64,000 bases of DNA from Caldilineaceae bacterium (GCA_019637645.1 JAHBVH010000004.1:62001-126000), one strand, 5' to 3'. Counted from the stretch's first letter, positions 28,158-36,527 are shown. Notes: generated by a model from the letters alone, not told the origin. Made by a program: numbers and translations.

Positions 28158-28238
28158 CAGAGAGGAAACAGCCCTGTCACCCTTTTTTGTCGATCACCGA
28201 GAGCGGTTAACCATCTTGCATAAAGGAGAGATTCCCGC

Positions 28239-29150
28239 ATGAGTGCCTTACAGATTCTCTTGATTGGCGGTAGTGGTTTTGTCAGTGGCACCTTGGCCCA
28301 ACGAGCACTGGCAGCCGGCCACCACGTCGCCGTGGTCACGCGTGGGCAGCGGGCAGTAGCCGCGGGCGTGACACCGATCATCGCCGACCGACGTGACACG
28401 CCGTCCCTCCAACGTGCGTTGGCCGCCTACGACCAGCCATGGGACTTGGTGGTCGATTGCATTGGCTATGAAGCAAGTGATGCCCAACAGGATATCGAGC
28501 TTTTTCGAGACCGCGCGCGGCAATTGGTCTTTATCTCCACCGACTTTGTCTACGACCCCAGCCGCCGCGATTTTCCCCAGACCGAGGCCAACGAACATTA
28601 TCTCACCGATACAAGTTATGGTGGCAAAAAGCGTCAATGTGAACTGACCTTCGGCAACAGCGATACCGGTAGCATGGCGTGGACCATAGTCCGCCCCTGT
28701 CATATTTATGGCCCCGGCTCCTTGTTGGGCTGCCTGCCCTTGCATGGTCGCGACCCCGGTTTGCTGACCAAATTACAACAAGGCGAGCCTTTACAGTTGA
28801 TCGGCGGCGGCCATTTTTTGCAACAGCCCATCTTTGCAGCAGATCTGGCCGAAACCATTCTCAGTTGCGCTGGGAATACGCAATGCCATGGTCAGATCTA
28901 TCTGACGGCTGGGCCTGACATCATTGAATCGCGGCGGTATTATGAAATCATCGCGGCAGAGCTTGGCGTTACGGCCAACATTCAAGAAGTGAGTGTCAGC
29001 CAATTTCTGGCCGAACACCCCGATCGCCACTCCTTTGCCTGCCACCGTATTTATGACCTGAGCAAACTGCACCACCATGGGCTGCACGTGCCAGCTACAC
29101 CCATTAGCGAAGGGTTGCGTCAACAGGTCGCGAGCCTCCGGGCAACCTGA
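28239..29150 (+). CDS. NAD-dependent epimerase/dehydratase family protein
   Basis: A 303-residue extended-SDR-like protein. The nucleotide loop is LLIGGSGFVSGTLAQ (GxxGxxS variant). FISTDFVYD carries the usual Ser/Thr and Tyr region. YGGKKRQCE has the Lys of the YxxxK-type site, with Tyr four residues before. VRPCHIYGPGS follows, as in RNA-binding/isoflavone-reductase-like epimerases. It is preceded by AAAGGAGAG at good spacing. It is probably a nucleotide-sugar or sugar epimerase, but the substrate is unknown. It is followed by a putative glycosidase gene on the same strand and probably shares its transcript, although a motif B repeat lies between the two. Confidence 0.85.
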   Translation: MSALQILLIGGSGFVSGTLAQRALAAGHHVAVVTRGQRAVAAGVTPIIADRRDTPSLQRALAAYDQPWDLVVDCIGYEASDAQQDIELFRDRARQLVFISTDFVYDPSRRDFPQTEANEHYLTDTSYGGKKRQCELTFGNSDTGSMAWTIVRPCHIYGPGSLLGCLPLHGRDPGLLTKLQQGEPLQLIGGGHFLQQPIFAADLAETILSCAGNTQCHGQIYLTAGPDIIESRRYYEIIAAELGVTANIQEVSVSQFLAEHPDRHSFACHRIYDLSKLHHHGLHVPATPISEGLRQQVASLRAT

Positions 29151-29160
29151 CAGTGTCTTT

Positions 29161-29191
29161 CGTTGGCGATTGGGGGAACTACAGCGCCAAC
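29161..29191. repeat. Motif B copy between epimerase and glycosidase genes
   Basis: CGTTGGCGATTGG ... AGCGCCAACG is motif B in reverse orientation. The preceding bases GTGTCTTT and the remnant CCTGACAG next to it match the flank of the copy at 57890-57919 on the other strand. Confidence 0.75.
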
Positions 29192-29276
29192 GGGGTACAA
29201 GTGTCTTGGTCACACACCAAGCTTGGTACGCACAGACCAGCGACCTAGATTTTACAAAGTTTACAAGGGGCTAATC

Positions 29277-30230
29277 ATGAAGCACGCCATTCCGCTACTC
29301 TTTGGCCCGTATGGCAGCGGGTCCCTCCCCTACATCGGCGATTTTGCCGCCTATAATGTCAATGCACTATGGTTTCATGGCTTTGATACTGCCGCCTTTG
29401 CGGCTTGTGCCCAGCATGGGATTGCACCCTGTGTCGAGTTTAAGACCTTTCGGGCGAACTTTGCCGAGCGGCCTGAGCTGGTTCCCATCGGTGTCGATGG
29501 CCGGCCGATCCGCTATGGCCGTCATGTGCAAGGGGTTTGTCTATCGCAACAGGCTTTTCTGGAAGAGACCGAAGCCAATCTCGTGGCTGGTCTGCGCGCC
29601 TTTCAGCCGGTGGGCATCTGGCTAGATTATCTAACCTATGGTGGCTGGTTTGAAGTGCCGGAGCCCGATCTCCAGGAAAGCTGCTTCTGTCCCGCCTGTA
29701 TTGCCACCTTCTGCGCAGCGACCGGCCTTGACGCCACCACCCCGCGCCAAATTCTGACCCATCATCAAGCCGCGTGGACGCAGCATAAATGTGAACGGAT
29801 CGCGCATTACGCCCTTCACTATGCAAATCTGATCCGCCAGCAGTTACCCACCTGTATCATCGGCGCCTACATGTGTCCCTGGACGCCAACAGAATTTGAC
29901 GGTGCGCTGAGCCGCATCTTTGCCCAGGATTATCAACGCTTAGCCCCGGCCATTGATGTTTTTACGCCTTTGATCTATGGAACGAAGAGTGGCCGGCCAG
30001 CCAGTTGGGGGCCGGAATGGCTAACCGCGGCGGTCGATTTTGTCCCAGCCGACCGCCCTGTACAATTGATTGCAGACGCGCTCGACTTTCCCGCCAGCCT
30101 GGCCGCCATTGGGACTGCGCAGCCACCTAGTTGGGGGCTTCAGATCTTTGGCGGCGCGCAAGTCTTTGCCAATCCCGCGTGGGCGCGGCTCTTTCAAGAG
30201 GTGATAGCCGAGATTAGATCGCGGGTTTAA
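29277..30230 (+). CDS. Putative TIM-barrel glycoside hydrolase-like protein
   Basis: A 317-residue protein that I do not assign to a named family with certainty. It looks like an alpha/beta barrel. An early strand has NALWFHGFD, IWLDYLTYGGWFE is a typical beta4 Asp region of glycosidase-like barrels, CFCPACIATFCAATG is a Cys-rich loop of the kind seen in some uncharacterised hydrolases, and IIGAYMCPWTP and IDVFTPLIYG are later strands. I chose ATG 29277, with AAGGGG six bases upstream; an earlier frame start overlaps motif B. Its 3' end overlaps the convergent aminotransferase gene by 17 bp. The context suggests a role in sugar breakdown. Confidence 0.7.
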   Translation: MKHAIPLLFGPYGSGSLPYIGDFAAYNVNALWFHGFDTAAFAACAQHGIAPCVEFKTFRANFAERPELVPIGVDGRPIRYGRHVQGVCLSQQAFLEETEANLVAGLRAFQPVGIWLDYLTYGGWFEVPEPDLQESCFCPACIATFCAATGLDATTPRQILTHHQAAWTQHKCERIAHYALHYANLIRQQLPTCIIGAYMCPWTPTEFDGALSRIFAQDYQRLAPAIDVFTPLIYGTKSGRPASWGPEWLTAAVDFVPADRPVQLIADALDFPASLAAIGTAQPPSWGLQIFGGAQVFANPAWARLFQEVIAEIRSRV

Positions 30231-31080
30231 TGTGGTTGGTCACAAAGGTGTCGTAGGCGGCCATGAGTTGACGTGTGTAGGGCCCTGGCACCCCTGCCCC
30301 GATGTGCTTGTCACCAATTTGCACCACGGGCAGCAAACCCCGCGAGGAACTGCTGATAAAGGCTTCATCGAGCTCCCCGATGGCCGTGCGATGAATAGCG
30401 GTCAGCTGTAGGGGGATGGCTAATTGGCGGATGAGATCCAACACAATCGAGCGGGTGATCCCTTCTAACACGCCTTGCCCAGCTGTATAGATGACCCCAG
30501 CGCGTACGCCATAGAAGTTGGCGCTGCTGCCTTCCAGAATATACCCTGGCTCGTCTAACAGGAGTGAATCAAAGGATTGGGTGCCAATGCCACTCCGCTT
30601 CCGCGCTTGGGCAAAATTAGCCTTTTTGACCAGTGGCTGGGTACGGTGGAGGCCCGTGGCAAAATCTACCGCAACGCCTTGGGTATAATCGGCGGTGGGC
30701 AGCGGGGTAAAGGGCATGAGCGCCAGCAGTTCGCGGCTAGCGGTGCCGAGGGCAGTGGCGGGCTGGGCCAGCACATCGATCCGCAGGCGCATTTCAGGGG
30801 CGGGAAAGGCCGTGCAAACGGCATGGATCGCCTGACGCAGCCGCGTTTCATCGAGTTGGTAGTCCCACCCTAACAGGCGCATGGAGTTGACGGTGCGGGC
30901 GAGGTGATAGTCCAGGCGGAGAAAGTGGTTGTGGTGAAAGGTGCGGACGATGGAGTAGACCCCCAGCGCGACATCGGTGTAGAGATCGGTGAAGTCCTGC
31001 GCCGCCGTTGGCACGGGCAGCGGTTGCGGCCCGGTAGCCGTCACCGCAAAGAGTTGAAAAGTTTGCATAAACGAAGTCAT
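30214..31080 (-). CDS. Class IV aminotransferase (PLP-dependent)
   Basis: A 288-residue fold-type IV PLP enzyme. The PLP Lys is in LVKKANFAQAR (the second Lys by alignment habit). FDSLLLDEPGYILEGSSANFYGV is the family block with the cofactor-binding Glu, given only for its place near residue 180. VLEGITRSIVLDL binds the cofactor phosphate. Relatives are branched-chain or D-amino-acid transaminases and aminodeoxychorismate lyase; I cannot choose between these. ATG 31080 (MTSFMQTF) has CAGG seven bases upstream. It follows the SDR gene on the same strand, separated by a region that could fold as a pseudoknot. Confidence 0.88.
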   Translation of the reverse strand: MTSFMQTFQLFAVTATGPQPLPVPTAAQDFTDLYTDVALGVYSIVRTFHHNHFLRLDYHLARTVNSMRLLGWDYQLDETRLRQAIHAVCTAFPAPEMRLRIDVLAQPATALGTASRELLALMPFTPLPTADYTQGVAVDFATGLHRTQPLVKKANFAQARKRSGIGTQSFDSLLLDEPGYILEGSSANFYGVRAGVIYTAGQGVLEGITRSIVLDLIRQLAIPLQLTAIHRTAIGELDEAFISSSSRGLLPVVQIGDKHIGAGVPGPYTRQLMAAYDTFVTNHIKPAI

Positions 31081-31101
31081 TAACGACCTGAACAAGTTAC
31101 A

Positions 31102-31150
31102 GCCAGGGGTGCCTGCGCCTATGGCGGCTAATGCACCCCTGGCCATAGGC
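31102..31150 (-). promoter_or_regulatory. Interlocking inverted repeats, possible RNA pseudoknot
   Basis: GCCAGGGGTGC (31102-31112) is inverted perfectly at 31133-31143, and GCCTATGGC (31117-31125) is inverted perfectly at 31142-31150. The two pairs interlock (order 1-2-1-2), the arrangement of an H-type pseudoknot. On the minus-strand transcript the structure begins at the SDR stop codon and ends 22 bases before the aminotransferase start. It could limit readthrough or control translation of the aminotransferase; that is inference. Confidence 0.65.
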
Positions 31151-31941
31151 TAAAATGCTTTGTGGGGATTGCGCCCGATAGGGGCATATTGTTCTAAAAC
31201 ATAGACCACGCCATTGGCTGGTGCCGAGGCATCGGAAAGCCAGAAGAGCACATGGTGCGCCACCTGCGCCGGGGTCAACAAGCGCCCCGTCGGTGCGTAG
31301 AGAGCTGGTACATTGTTCTCCCAGCCCACTGGCAAGCCCTCGCGAATCTTCAGCGCAATTTCGTTCTGCGAAGTCACCCAACCTAAATTGAGCTGATTGA
31401 CCCGAATTTTTTCCGTTGCCAGCGCGTTCGCCAAGTTCTGTGTCGCCGTCATCAGACCACCCTTAGAGGCAGAATAGGCCAACAAATTGGGTTCGCCACT
31501 GAGGGCATTGATCGAACCAATGTTCACAATCGTGCCGCCAGGTTGACCTTGCGCGGCCTGAGCACGGAAGACGCTAACCGCGGCGCGAATTAGCAAGAGC
31601 GGGGCGCGGAGGTTGATGCCGATAATCCGATCAAAAAGCTCGGCATCGGTGCTTTCCAAATTGCTGCGGGTGGTCACCGCGGCATTGTTGACCAAGCCGT
31701 CTAACCGGCCAAAGCGGGCCACCGTCGCCTGTACCAGCTTGGCACAGTTGGCGGGGTCTAGCAGATCCGCCAACAGATAGTCCGCGGCATCGCCTAGATC
31801 GCGGCAGACCGCCTGGGCGAGATCGGCTTCCAAGCCATGGACCATGACGCGTGCGCCTTGTTCGACGGCGAGGCGGGCGGTGGCTTCGCCAATGCCGGTC
31901 GTCGAACCGGTGACAAGTACGACCTTGTCTTTGAGTGACAT
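31150..31941 (-). CDS. Short-chain dehydrogenase/reductase (SDR)
   Basis: A 263-residue classical SDR. The cofactor motif is TGSTTGIGEA near residues 11-20. NNAAVTT is the NNAG variant. Catalytic Ser is in NIGSINALSG, and Tyr and Lys are in YSASKGG. It probably oxidises or reduces a polyol or sugar acid with NAD(P). I chose ATG 31941 (MSLKDKVVLV), with GGGAG seven bases upstream. Its start lies directly after the stop of the oxidoreductase gene (31943), which suggests an operon and coupling. Neighbours point to sugar or inositol breakdown. Confidence 0.93.
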   Translation of the reverse strand: MSLKDKVVLVTGSTTGIGEATARLAVEQGARVMVHGLEADLAQAVCRDLGDAADYLLADLLDPANCAKLVQATVARFGRLDGLVNNAAVTTRSNLESTDAELFDRIIGINLRAPLLLIRAAVSVFRAQAAQGQPGGTIVNIGSINALSGEPNLLAYSASKGGLMTATQNLANALATEKIRVNQLNLGWVTSQNEIALKIREGLPVGWENNVPALYAPTGRLLTPAQVAHHVLFWLSDASAPANGVVYVLEQYAPIGRNPHKAF

Positions 31942-31942
31942 G

Positions 31943-32944
31943 CTATGCTCCCACAGTGATCCAGCGTTTTGCTTGCGCACCTTGGTAGAGTGCTTCCATC
32001 ACCGTGCTGCGTGCGGCGGCCTCTTGGGGAGTGACCAATGCCACGCCGGTTTTGCCAACCACAGCATCCAAGAAGAGTTCAAAGGCATGGGGCCACGCTT
32101 CGGGGAGCGCCGTCCAAGGCGCTTTGCCATCGGCCCCGGCCACGTGCTCACTCTTGAAGAAGAGTTGATTTTCGCAGACGTAGGCATGGCCTTCGGTGCC
32201 GCTGATGATCAGATTGACGGGATGAGCCACATCGACCCACCCAGCGGCCAAAGTACCGATTGCCCCATTGGCAAATTCGAGTAACCCTTCGCCATACTCG
32301 TCACAATCGCCATAGCGCGCCGTTGCCACACCAATGCTAGCCGTCACCTGTGTCACGTCGCCCATGAGCCACATGAGAATATCCAGCGAGTGGGTGCCGA
32401 GATCGCCAAAGCCTCCCACGCCAGCCTGCGTCAGATCGGCCATCCAACGCCAGTCGGTGTCAAACCAGCCACCGAGCGAACCAGCATGGCAGTTGGAGTG
32501 GCGAATACGGGTAATCTTGCCAAAGTTTCCTTGCTGAATCTGCTCGCGCAAGAAGAGATGGATGGGGTTACCCCGCTGGAAATAGCCCGTTTGAAAGAGC
32601 ACCCCAGCTTGGGTGATCGCGGCGGCCATGGCGTCAGCATCAGCCGCGCCTAACCCTAGGGGTTTTTCGACAAAGAGATGTTTGCCCGCCGCGGCAGCAC
32701 CGCGTACCAGCGGTTCATGGCGATCAGTCTCGGAGCAGATGATCACGGCATCAATCGCCGCATCGGTCCAACTCGCTTCGACCTCGGTCACCACCGCGGC
32801 ATTGACCTCTTGGGCCCACTTGGCGGCCCGCGCCGCATCATGATCCCACACTTTGGTTACGGTCACATCCTGGCGCGCCTGGAGGCGTTTCACAAAGCCA
32901 GGGGTGTGAATATGGGCACAACCCACCAGTGCCACTTTTTTCAT
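31943..32944 (-). CDS. Gfo/Idh/MocA family oxidoreductase
   Basis: A 333-residue NAD(P)-dependent oxidoreductase. KVALVGCAHIHTPGF is the Rossmann nucleotide site. FVEKPLGLGAADADAM holds the EKP signature, and DLGTHSLDILMWLMG the catalytic Asp/His helix. Family members oxidise sugars, inositols or bile pigments. I chose ATG 32944 (MKKVALVG), with AAAGG eight bases upstream; an in-frame ATG two codons earlier is too near that site. It is the middle gene of a set with an isomerase-like gene upstream and an SDR downstream, a common arrangement for inositol or uncommon sugar catabolism. Confidence 0.93.
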   Translation of the reverse strand: MKKVALVGCAHIHTPGFVKRLQARQDVTVTKVWDHDAARAAKWAQEVNAAVVTEVEASWTDAAIDAVIICSETDRHEPLVRGAAAAGKHLFVEKPLGLGAADADAMAAAITQAGVLFQTGYFQRGNPIHLFLREQIQQGNFGKITRIRHSNCHAGSLGGWFDTDWRWMADLTQAGVGGFGDLGTHSLDILMWLMGDVTQVTASIGVATARYGDCDEYGEGLLEFANGAIGTLAAGWVDVAHPVNLIISGTEGHAYVCENQLFFKSEHVAGADGKAPWTALPEAWPHAFELFLDAVVGKTGVALVTPQEAAARSTVMEALYQGAQAKRWITVGA

Positions 32945-32983
32945 AATCATTTCCTTTCACGTTGGGGAGAAAAGGCCGCCTGT

Positions 32984-33017
32984 ACACCTGACAGATTTTT
33001 GGAAACCTATCAGGTGT
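32984..33017. repeat. Motif A hairpin inside the catabolic gene set
   Basis: ACACCTGACAGATTT (from 32984) and AAACCTATCAGGTGT (to 33017) pair with two mismatches. It lies between the isomerase-like gene and the oxidoreductase gene, which run in the same direction. Confidence 0.75.
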
Positions 33018-33048
33018 GGACAGGTAAATCCTCTTTTTGAGGCGTTTC

Positions 33049-33891
33049 TTACAACCCGATTTTGGTCATGGCATCTTTGGTCTCTTGGATGGCGGCATCG
33101 GGGGTCAGTTCACGCAGCCGTTGGCTAAAGGGTTCTGCTGTCACGGGGCCGTCGTAGCCAAGGGTGCGCAGAGCATCCAAGAAACCTTTAATCTCTAGCA
33201 CGCCTGTTTCACCAGGAAGGGCGCGGACATTATCGATCTGTTCATCAACGGGGATGCCCGCGGGCGCGTCGTTGACATGGACCGTCACCACATCATCACG
33301 GGTCAACTTGCGCACATCATCCAGCGTAACATGGGCGGTGTAGACATGCCAAATGTCTAGGAGCAGGCCGACATTGCCGGTGCCAATCGCCGCGCAGAGG
33401 GCCAACATGCCGTCCATGGTATGGACAAAGTTATATTTCCGGGGCGAGCGCAATGTCTTGGGGCCAATAAATTCCAACCCTAAACGGCAGCCATAGTCGG
33501 CGAGGATCTGGGCCGCTGGGCGTAGGCGGTTGACATGAAATTCAAAATTGTCGAAAAATTTGTACTCATCGCTCGCGGGCATGATCCAAGTGGCCGTGCG
33601 CGTACAGCCTAATTCCAAGGCAAACTCCGCTTGAGCAGGAAGGGCCATCAACCCTTCGCGCCAGGTAGCTTCATCTTGGCGATAATTGACGGGGAAGCCC
33701 CAAGAACCAGGGAAAACACCGGCATCTTCAAACAGGTCACGTACCCCTTCGATCCCACTGGTTTCGGCCAGGGCAGCCGCTTCGGTAATCGAAAAGTCGA
33801 TCCCCACGAACCCATAGCGACGGGCGTAGTCAATCGTTTCGGCCAAGGTGGCCTTGACCCCAATCGCGCCCAAATTTAAATTTTTAAACAT
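33049..33891 (-). CDS. Sugar phosphate isomerase/epimerase-like TIM-barrel protein
   Basis: A 280-residue xylose isomerase-like TIM barrel. Strand 1 is NLNLGAIGVKA and strand 2 GFVGIDFSI. Likely metal ligands are Glu in RLGLEFIGP, Asp in LLLDIWHVY, His in VTVHVNDAP and Glu in PVTAEPFSQ. The WHVY sequence and family layout resemble IolE/IolI-like and hydroxypyruvate isomerase-like enzymes. ATG 33891 has TAGGAG seven bases upstream. It is the first gene of a minus-strand set with an oxidoreductase and an SDR; the three may convert an inositol or keto-sugar, but this is inferred. Confidence 0.87.
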   Translation of the reverse strand: MFKNLNLGAIGVKATLAETIDYARRYGFVGIDFSITEAAALAETSGIEGVRDLFEDAGVFPGSWGFPVNYRQDEATWREGLMALPAQAEFALELGCTRTATWIMPASDEYKFFDNFEFHVNRLRPAAQILADYGCRLGLEFIGPKTLRSPRKYNFVHTMDGMLALCAAIGTGNVGLLLDIWHVYTAHVTLDDVRKLTRDDVVTVHVNDAPAGIPVDEQIDNVRALPGETGVLEIKGFLDALRTLGYDGPVTAEPFSQRLRELTPDAAIQETKDAMTKIGL

Positions 33892-34057
33892 TCTATGCTC
33901 CTACCATTGTAATTTTTAAGACTAGCGACAAATCGGTAGTCTTAGTAAACTGGGAAAGTTGACTAGGAAATCGGTAGATTTGTGATAGATATAGTTAGGC
34001 GGCATCCACCAGAGGTGGACGCCGCCATCGAACAGTGCGACAACGAACAGCGATCCC

Positions 34058-35113
34058 TTATTCTGCGCTTGACACAAAGGCCAAGATCGTTTGGGGGAAC
34101 ATATCGGTTACCAACAGAAACCCCGTGACCTCATCTGTTTGCAAACGGACGATACCTTCCCAATTCCGGGCAACATGATCATCCAGAAGCGTGAGTTGAA
34201 GCGGCGGCGTTGCGGTCCGCACAACGCCTTCGGTCGTGAACTGCAATTCGAGCAACCGCTCAATGGGTTTGGCCGTTTCATCAATGGCCCCTTCTGCCCC
34301 ACGCGAACGGAGGATGGGTTGCAGGGCACGATCACCAGGATAAAAATAGTTGATCACCCAGAAGCGCCCCGAATTGTCGATGGCCGTTGCATCTGTGATC
34401 CGATATTCAATCGGCGTCAAGGGCAACATGCCCACTTGGTTCAGGCCAAAGCGGTCGAAAAAGTGAACAGTTGGCGCGGGGTTGACAAACAGCCCATTGG
34501 CTTCGTATATCGTTGCTAGTTGATCACCGACGGCGACGATCGCTTCATCACTAAGATTCACCAGATCAGTTTGGGCAGGAATGGCCGTCAACCGCGTGGG
34601 ATCAAGCCGAATCTCACTGAGATTGGGTGCCACGGTGCCGCTCACGAGATAGCCCATTGTGTCAGTAAATTGGACAGCTTCAATGGTCAGGTAGATTTGA
34701 TCATCAATAAAGGTAATCGCTTCAAAGCCATTAAACCCAGCAATTTGATTGGTCACCCCTTCATCCAAAAAGGGAATCGCAAAGGGCCGTAACGGGGCCG
34801 TCGTACGCCCCGTCAAAACATCAATAATCTCTTGTTTGTGTAAGCCAAAGAGCTGATTCTGAAAACGGCTAGGATATTGGGGCAACAAAATCAGGCTATC
34901 GCCATACCAAGATAAGCCTGATAGTTCAGCCATTGGCAAAGCGAGCGGGCCATCCAACGGAATCTCAGTGACAGGGTGTGTAGCATTGGAGAGCGGTGAC
35001 GATAAGGTGATAGCGGGTAGTGCCACCGGTGGTAGTAGCCACCAGGCACAGCCGCTTGTCGATAAAAACGCTAGCAACACCAAAATGATGCTCGCGAAAC
35101 GATAAGACTTCAG
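34058..35113 (-). CDS. Lipoprotein of unknown function with a probable CTG start
   Basis: The frame reads back from ATG-less sequence to a CTG at 35113. From there it gives a near-ideal lipoprotein signal, starting (M)KSYRFASIILVLLAFLS and ending at the lipobox Cys22 (STSGC). GAGGAG lies eight bases before this CTG, and no other start upstream fits. A TTG at 35083 would leave out the basic n-region. The mature protein, about 330 residues, looks like a beta-propeller related to esterase-like/phytase-like domains: GLSWYGDSLILLPQYPSR at the start, and RNWEGIVRL and LLVTDMFPQ near the end. No clear catalytic residues are seen. Confidence 0.75.
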   Translation of the reverse strand: MKSYRFASIILVLLAFLSTSGCAWWLLPPVALPAITLSSPLSNATHPVTEIPLDGPLALPMAELSGLSWYGDSLILLPQYPSRFQNQLFGLHKQEIIDVLTGRTTAPLRPFAIPFLDEGVTNQIAGFNGFEAITFIDDQIYLTIEAVQFTDTMGYLVSGTVAPNLSEIRLDPTRLTAIPAQTDLVNLSDEAIVAVGDQLATIYEANGLFVNPAPTVHFFDRFGLNQVGMLPLTPIEYRITDATAIDNSGRFWVINYFYPGDRALQPILRSRGAEGAIDETAKPIERLLELQFTTEGVVRTATPPLQLTLLDDHVARNWEGIVRLQTDEVTGFLLVTDMFPQTILAFVSSAE

Positions 35114-35155
35114 AAATGCTCTCCTCTATCTAAAAAGAGTTCATTCAATTACGCA

Positions 35156-35216
35156 CCGCAGCGCTGACAGATTTTGAGGACTTGTCAGCGCTGCGGTGAT
35201 AGACCAATCTTTGTGC
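35156..35216. repeat. Motif A variant with long outer arms, followed by motif C
   Basis: The outer arms CCGCAGCGCTGACA (35156-35169) and TGTCAGCGCTGCGG (35183-35196) pair perfectly. Their inner part is the motif A core. Bases 35186-35216 (motif C) match 57932-57962 at 27 of 31 positions. It lies between the glycosyltransferase gene and the lipoprotein gene. Confidence 0.85.
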
Positions 35217-35254
35217 CGCGGGGCAAAAACGGTCTGTATCAGCTTGTGGAGTAG

Positions 35255-36514
35255 TTACGTTAGCCGTTCGTCTAAGTTGATATCATCCACACAGCGGCGT
35301 GCTTGGATCAATTGACGCTTGCGTAGTTGATGTGGTAAGCCCAATAGGCCGTCCAGCTGCCCACGTAGCCGCGCCCGCGCCGCGGTGCCGCGGATATTGG
35401 CTAGACCATCAATAAGAATCTCCAGTTGGGCCAAGAGGATGGCTGGCAGATTGCGTAAGAGTAAGGAGGTTGGCATATTTTTTGCCAATGTCCAGATGGT
35501 ATTACGCCCCACATAATAACTGGCTAGCGCGCCACCGCCGGTTGCACTCAGATGATGATAGACCCGCGCGGTTGGGGCAAAGACCGCTCCCCAGCCCGCT
35601 AGCTGAGCACGAAAGCCAAAGTCCACATCTTCTAGATACATCCAAAAATCTTCATCAAAGCCGCCAAGCTGCTGCCAGACATCTTTGCGAAAGGCCGAAG
35701 CACCGCCAGAAGCACTAAAAATCAGCGGGTCGTCATCATATTGACCGTCATCGACCTCCCAGACCCCGCGATTTTGGGGGATGCCATCATATCCCATGAG
35801 ATCACCGGTCGTGTGCAGCTTCTCCCGTTCATCAAAGAGGAGCAGCTTGCTTGCGATGGCGGCGGCATGGGGGTTGGTACAGACCGTTTTCGCGAGTTCG
35901 GCCAGCCAACTCGGTTCCGGCTCGGTATCGTTATTCAGCAAAACCACCAAACGCCCATGCGCAGCGTCCACGGCCAAATTACAGGTCCGGGCAAAGCCTT
36001 CATTGCGCCGATTCACCAAAAGCCGCACTTCTGGGTATCGTTGCTCAACAAAGGCAACCGATTCGTCGCTACTTGAGTCGTCGGCCAGAATCACTTCAAA
36101 ATCGCGAAAAGTCTGTTGCCGGAGCGCATCCAACAAGGGTCCCAAAAAGCGTACACCATTATAGTTGGGAATGATCACCGAGAAAAAAGGCGCGGCGACT
36201 GGACGTAACGGCGGATGGGTCCGTTGAGGATGAGCGACAAAGGTTTCCGGTGCGGCACGAAAGTTATCCAGATTGAGAGCAATCTGATGACGCATGACCA
36301 CCCGATCTTCTTCGTGCAAGGAGCCATAGGTTTCATCCTTGACCACCGGGTTGCTATTGGCCCCTGCAGAGCCCTTGCCCGTGGGACCGTTGCTCTTGGC
36401 CCCTTTGGCGCGGGCTTTGGCGCGCGGGCTCTTCTTGGCACTTTCCTTGGCGTTGGCATCCGGTTCGGTATCATTCGGCGCTGGTGTGGGCATTGATTCA
36501 TCGCTCATAGGCAT
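35255..36514 (-). CDS. Family 2 glycosyltransferase with Lys/Ala-rich N-terminal tail
   Basis: A protein of about 419 residues. The GT-A domain starts FSVIIPNYNGVRFLGPLLDAL near residue 110. It has ILADDSSSD (nucleotide), VVLLNNDTEPEP (DxD-type metal site) and WMYLEDVDFGFRAQLAGW (acceptor and ED catalytic motif), as in rhamnosyltransferase-like GT2 enzymes. The first 70 residues are rich in Lys, Ala, Pro and Gly (SPRAKARAKGAK) and look disordered. I chose ATG 36514 (MPMSDESMP), with AGGA upstream. A dTDP-rhamnose-type reductase gene ends 13 bp upstream in the same direction, so the pair may act in cell-surface polysaccharide synthesis. Confidence 0.88.
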   Translation of the reverse strand: MPMSDESMPTPAPNDTEPDANAKESAKKSPRAKARAKGAKSNGPTGKGSAGANSNPVVKDETYGSLHEEDRVVMRHQIALNLDNFRAAPETFVAHPQRTHPPLRPVAAPFFSVIIPNYNGVRFLGPLLDALRQQTFRDFEVILADDSSSDESVAFVEQRYPEVRLLVNRRNEGFARTCNLAVDAAHGRLVVLLNNDTEPEPSWLAELAKTVCTNPHAAAIASKLLLFDEREKLHTTGDLMGYDGIPQNRGVWEVDDGQYDDDPLIFSASGGASAFRKDVWQQLGGFDEDFWMYLEDVDFGFRAQLAGWGAVFAPTARVYHHLSATGGGALASYYVGRNTIWTLAKNMPTSLLLRNLPAILLAQLEILIDGLANIRGTAARARLRGQLDGLLGLPHQLRKRQLIQARRCVDDINLDERLT

Positions 36515-36527
36515 TGTTCCTGTCAAA

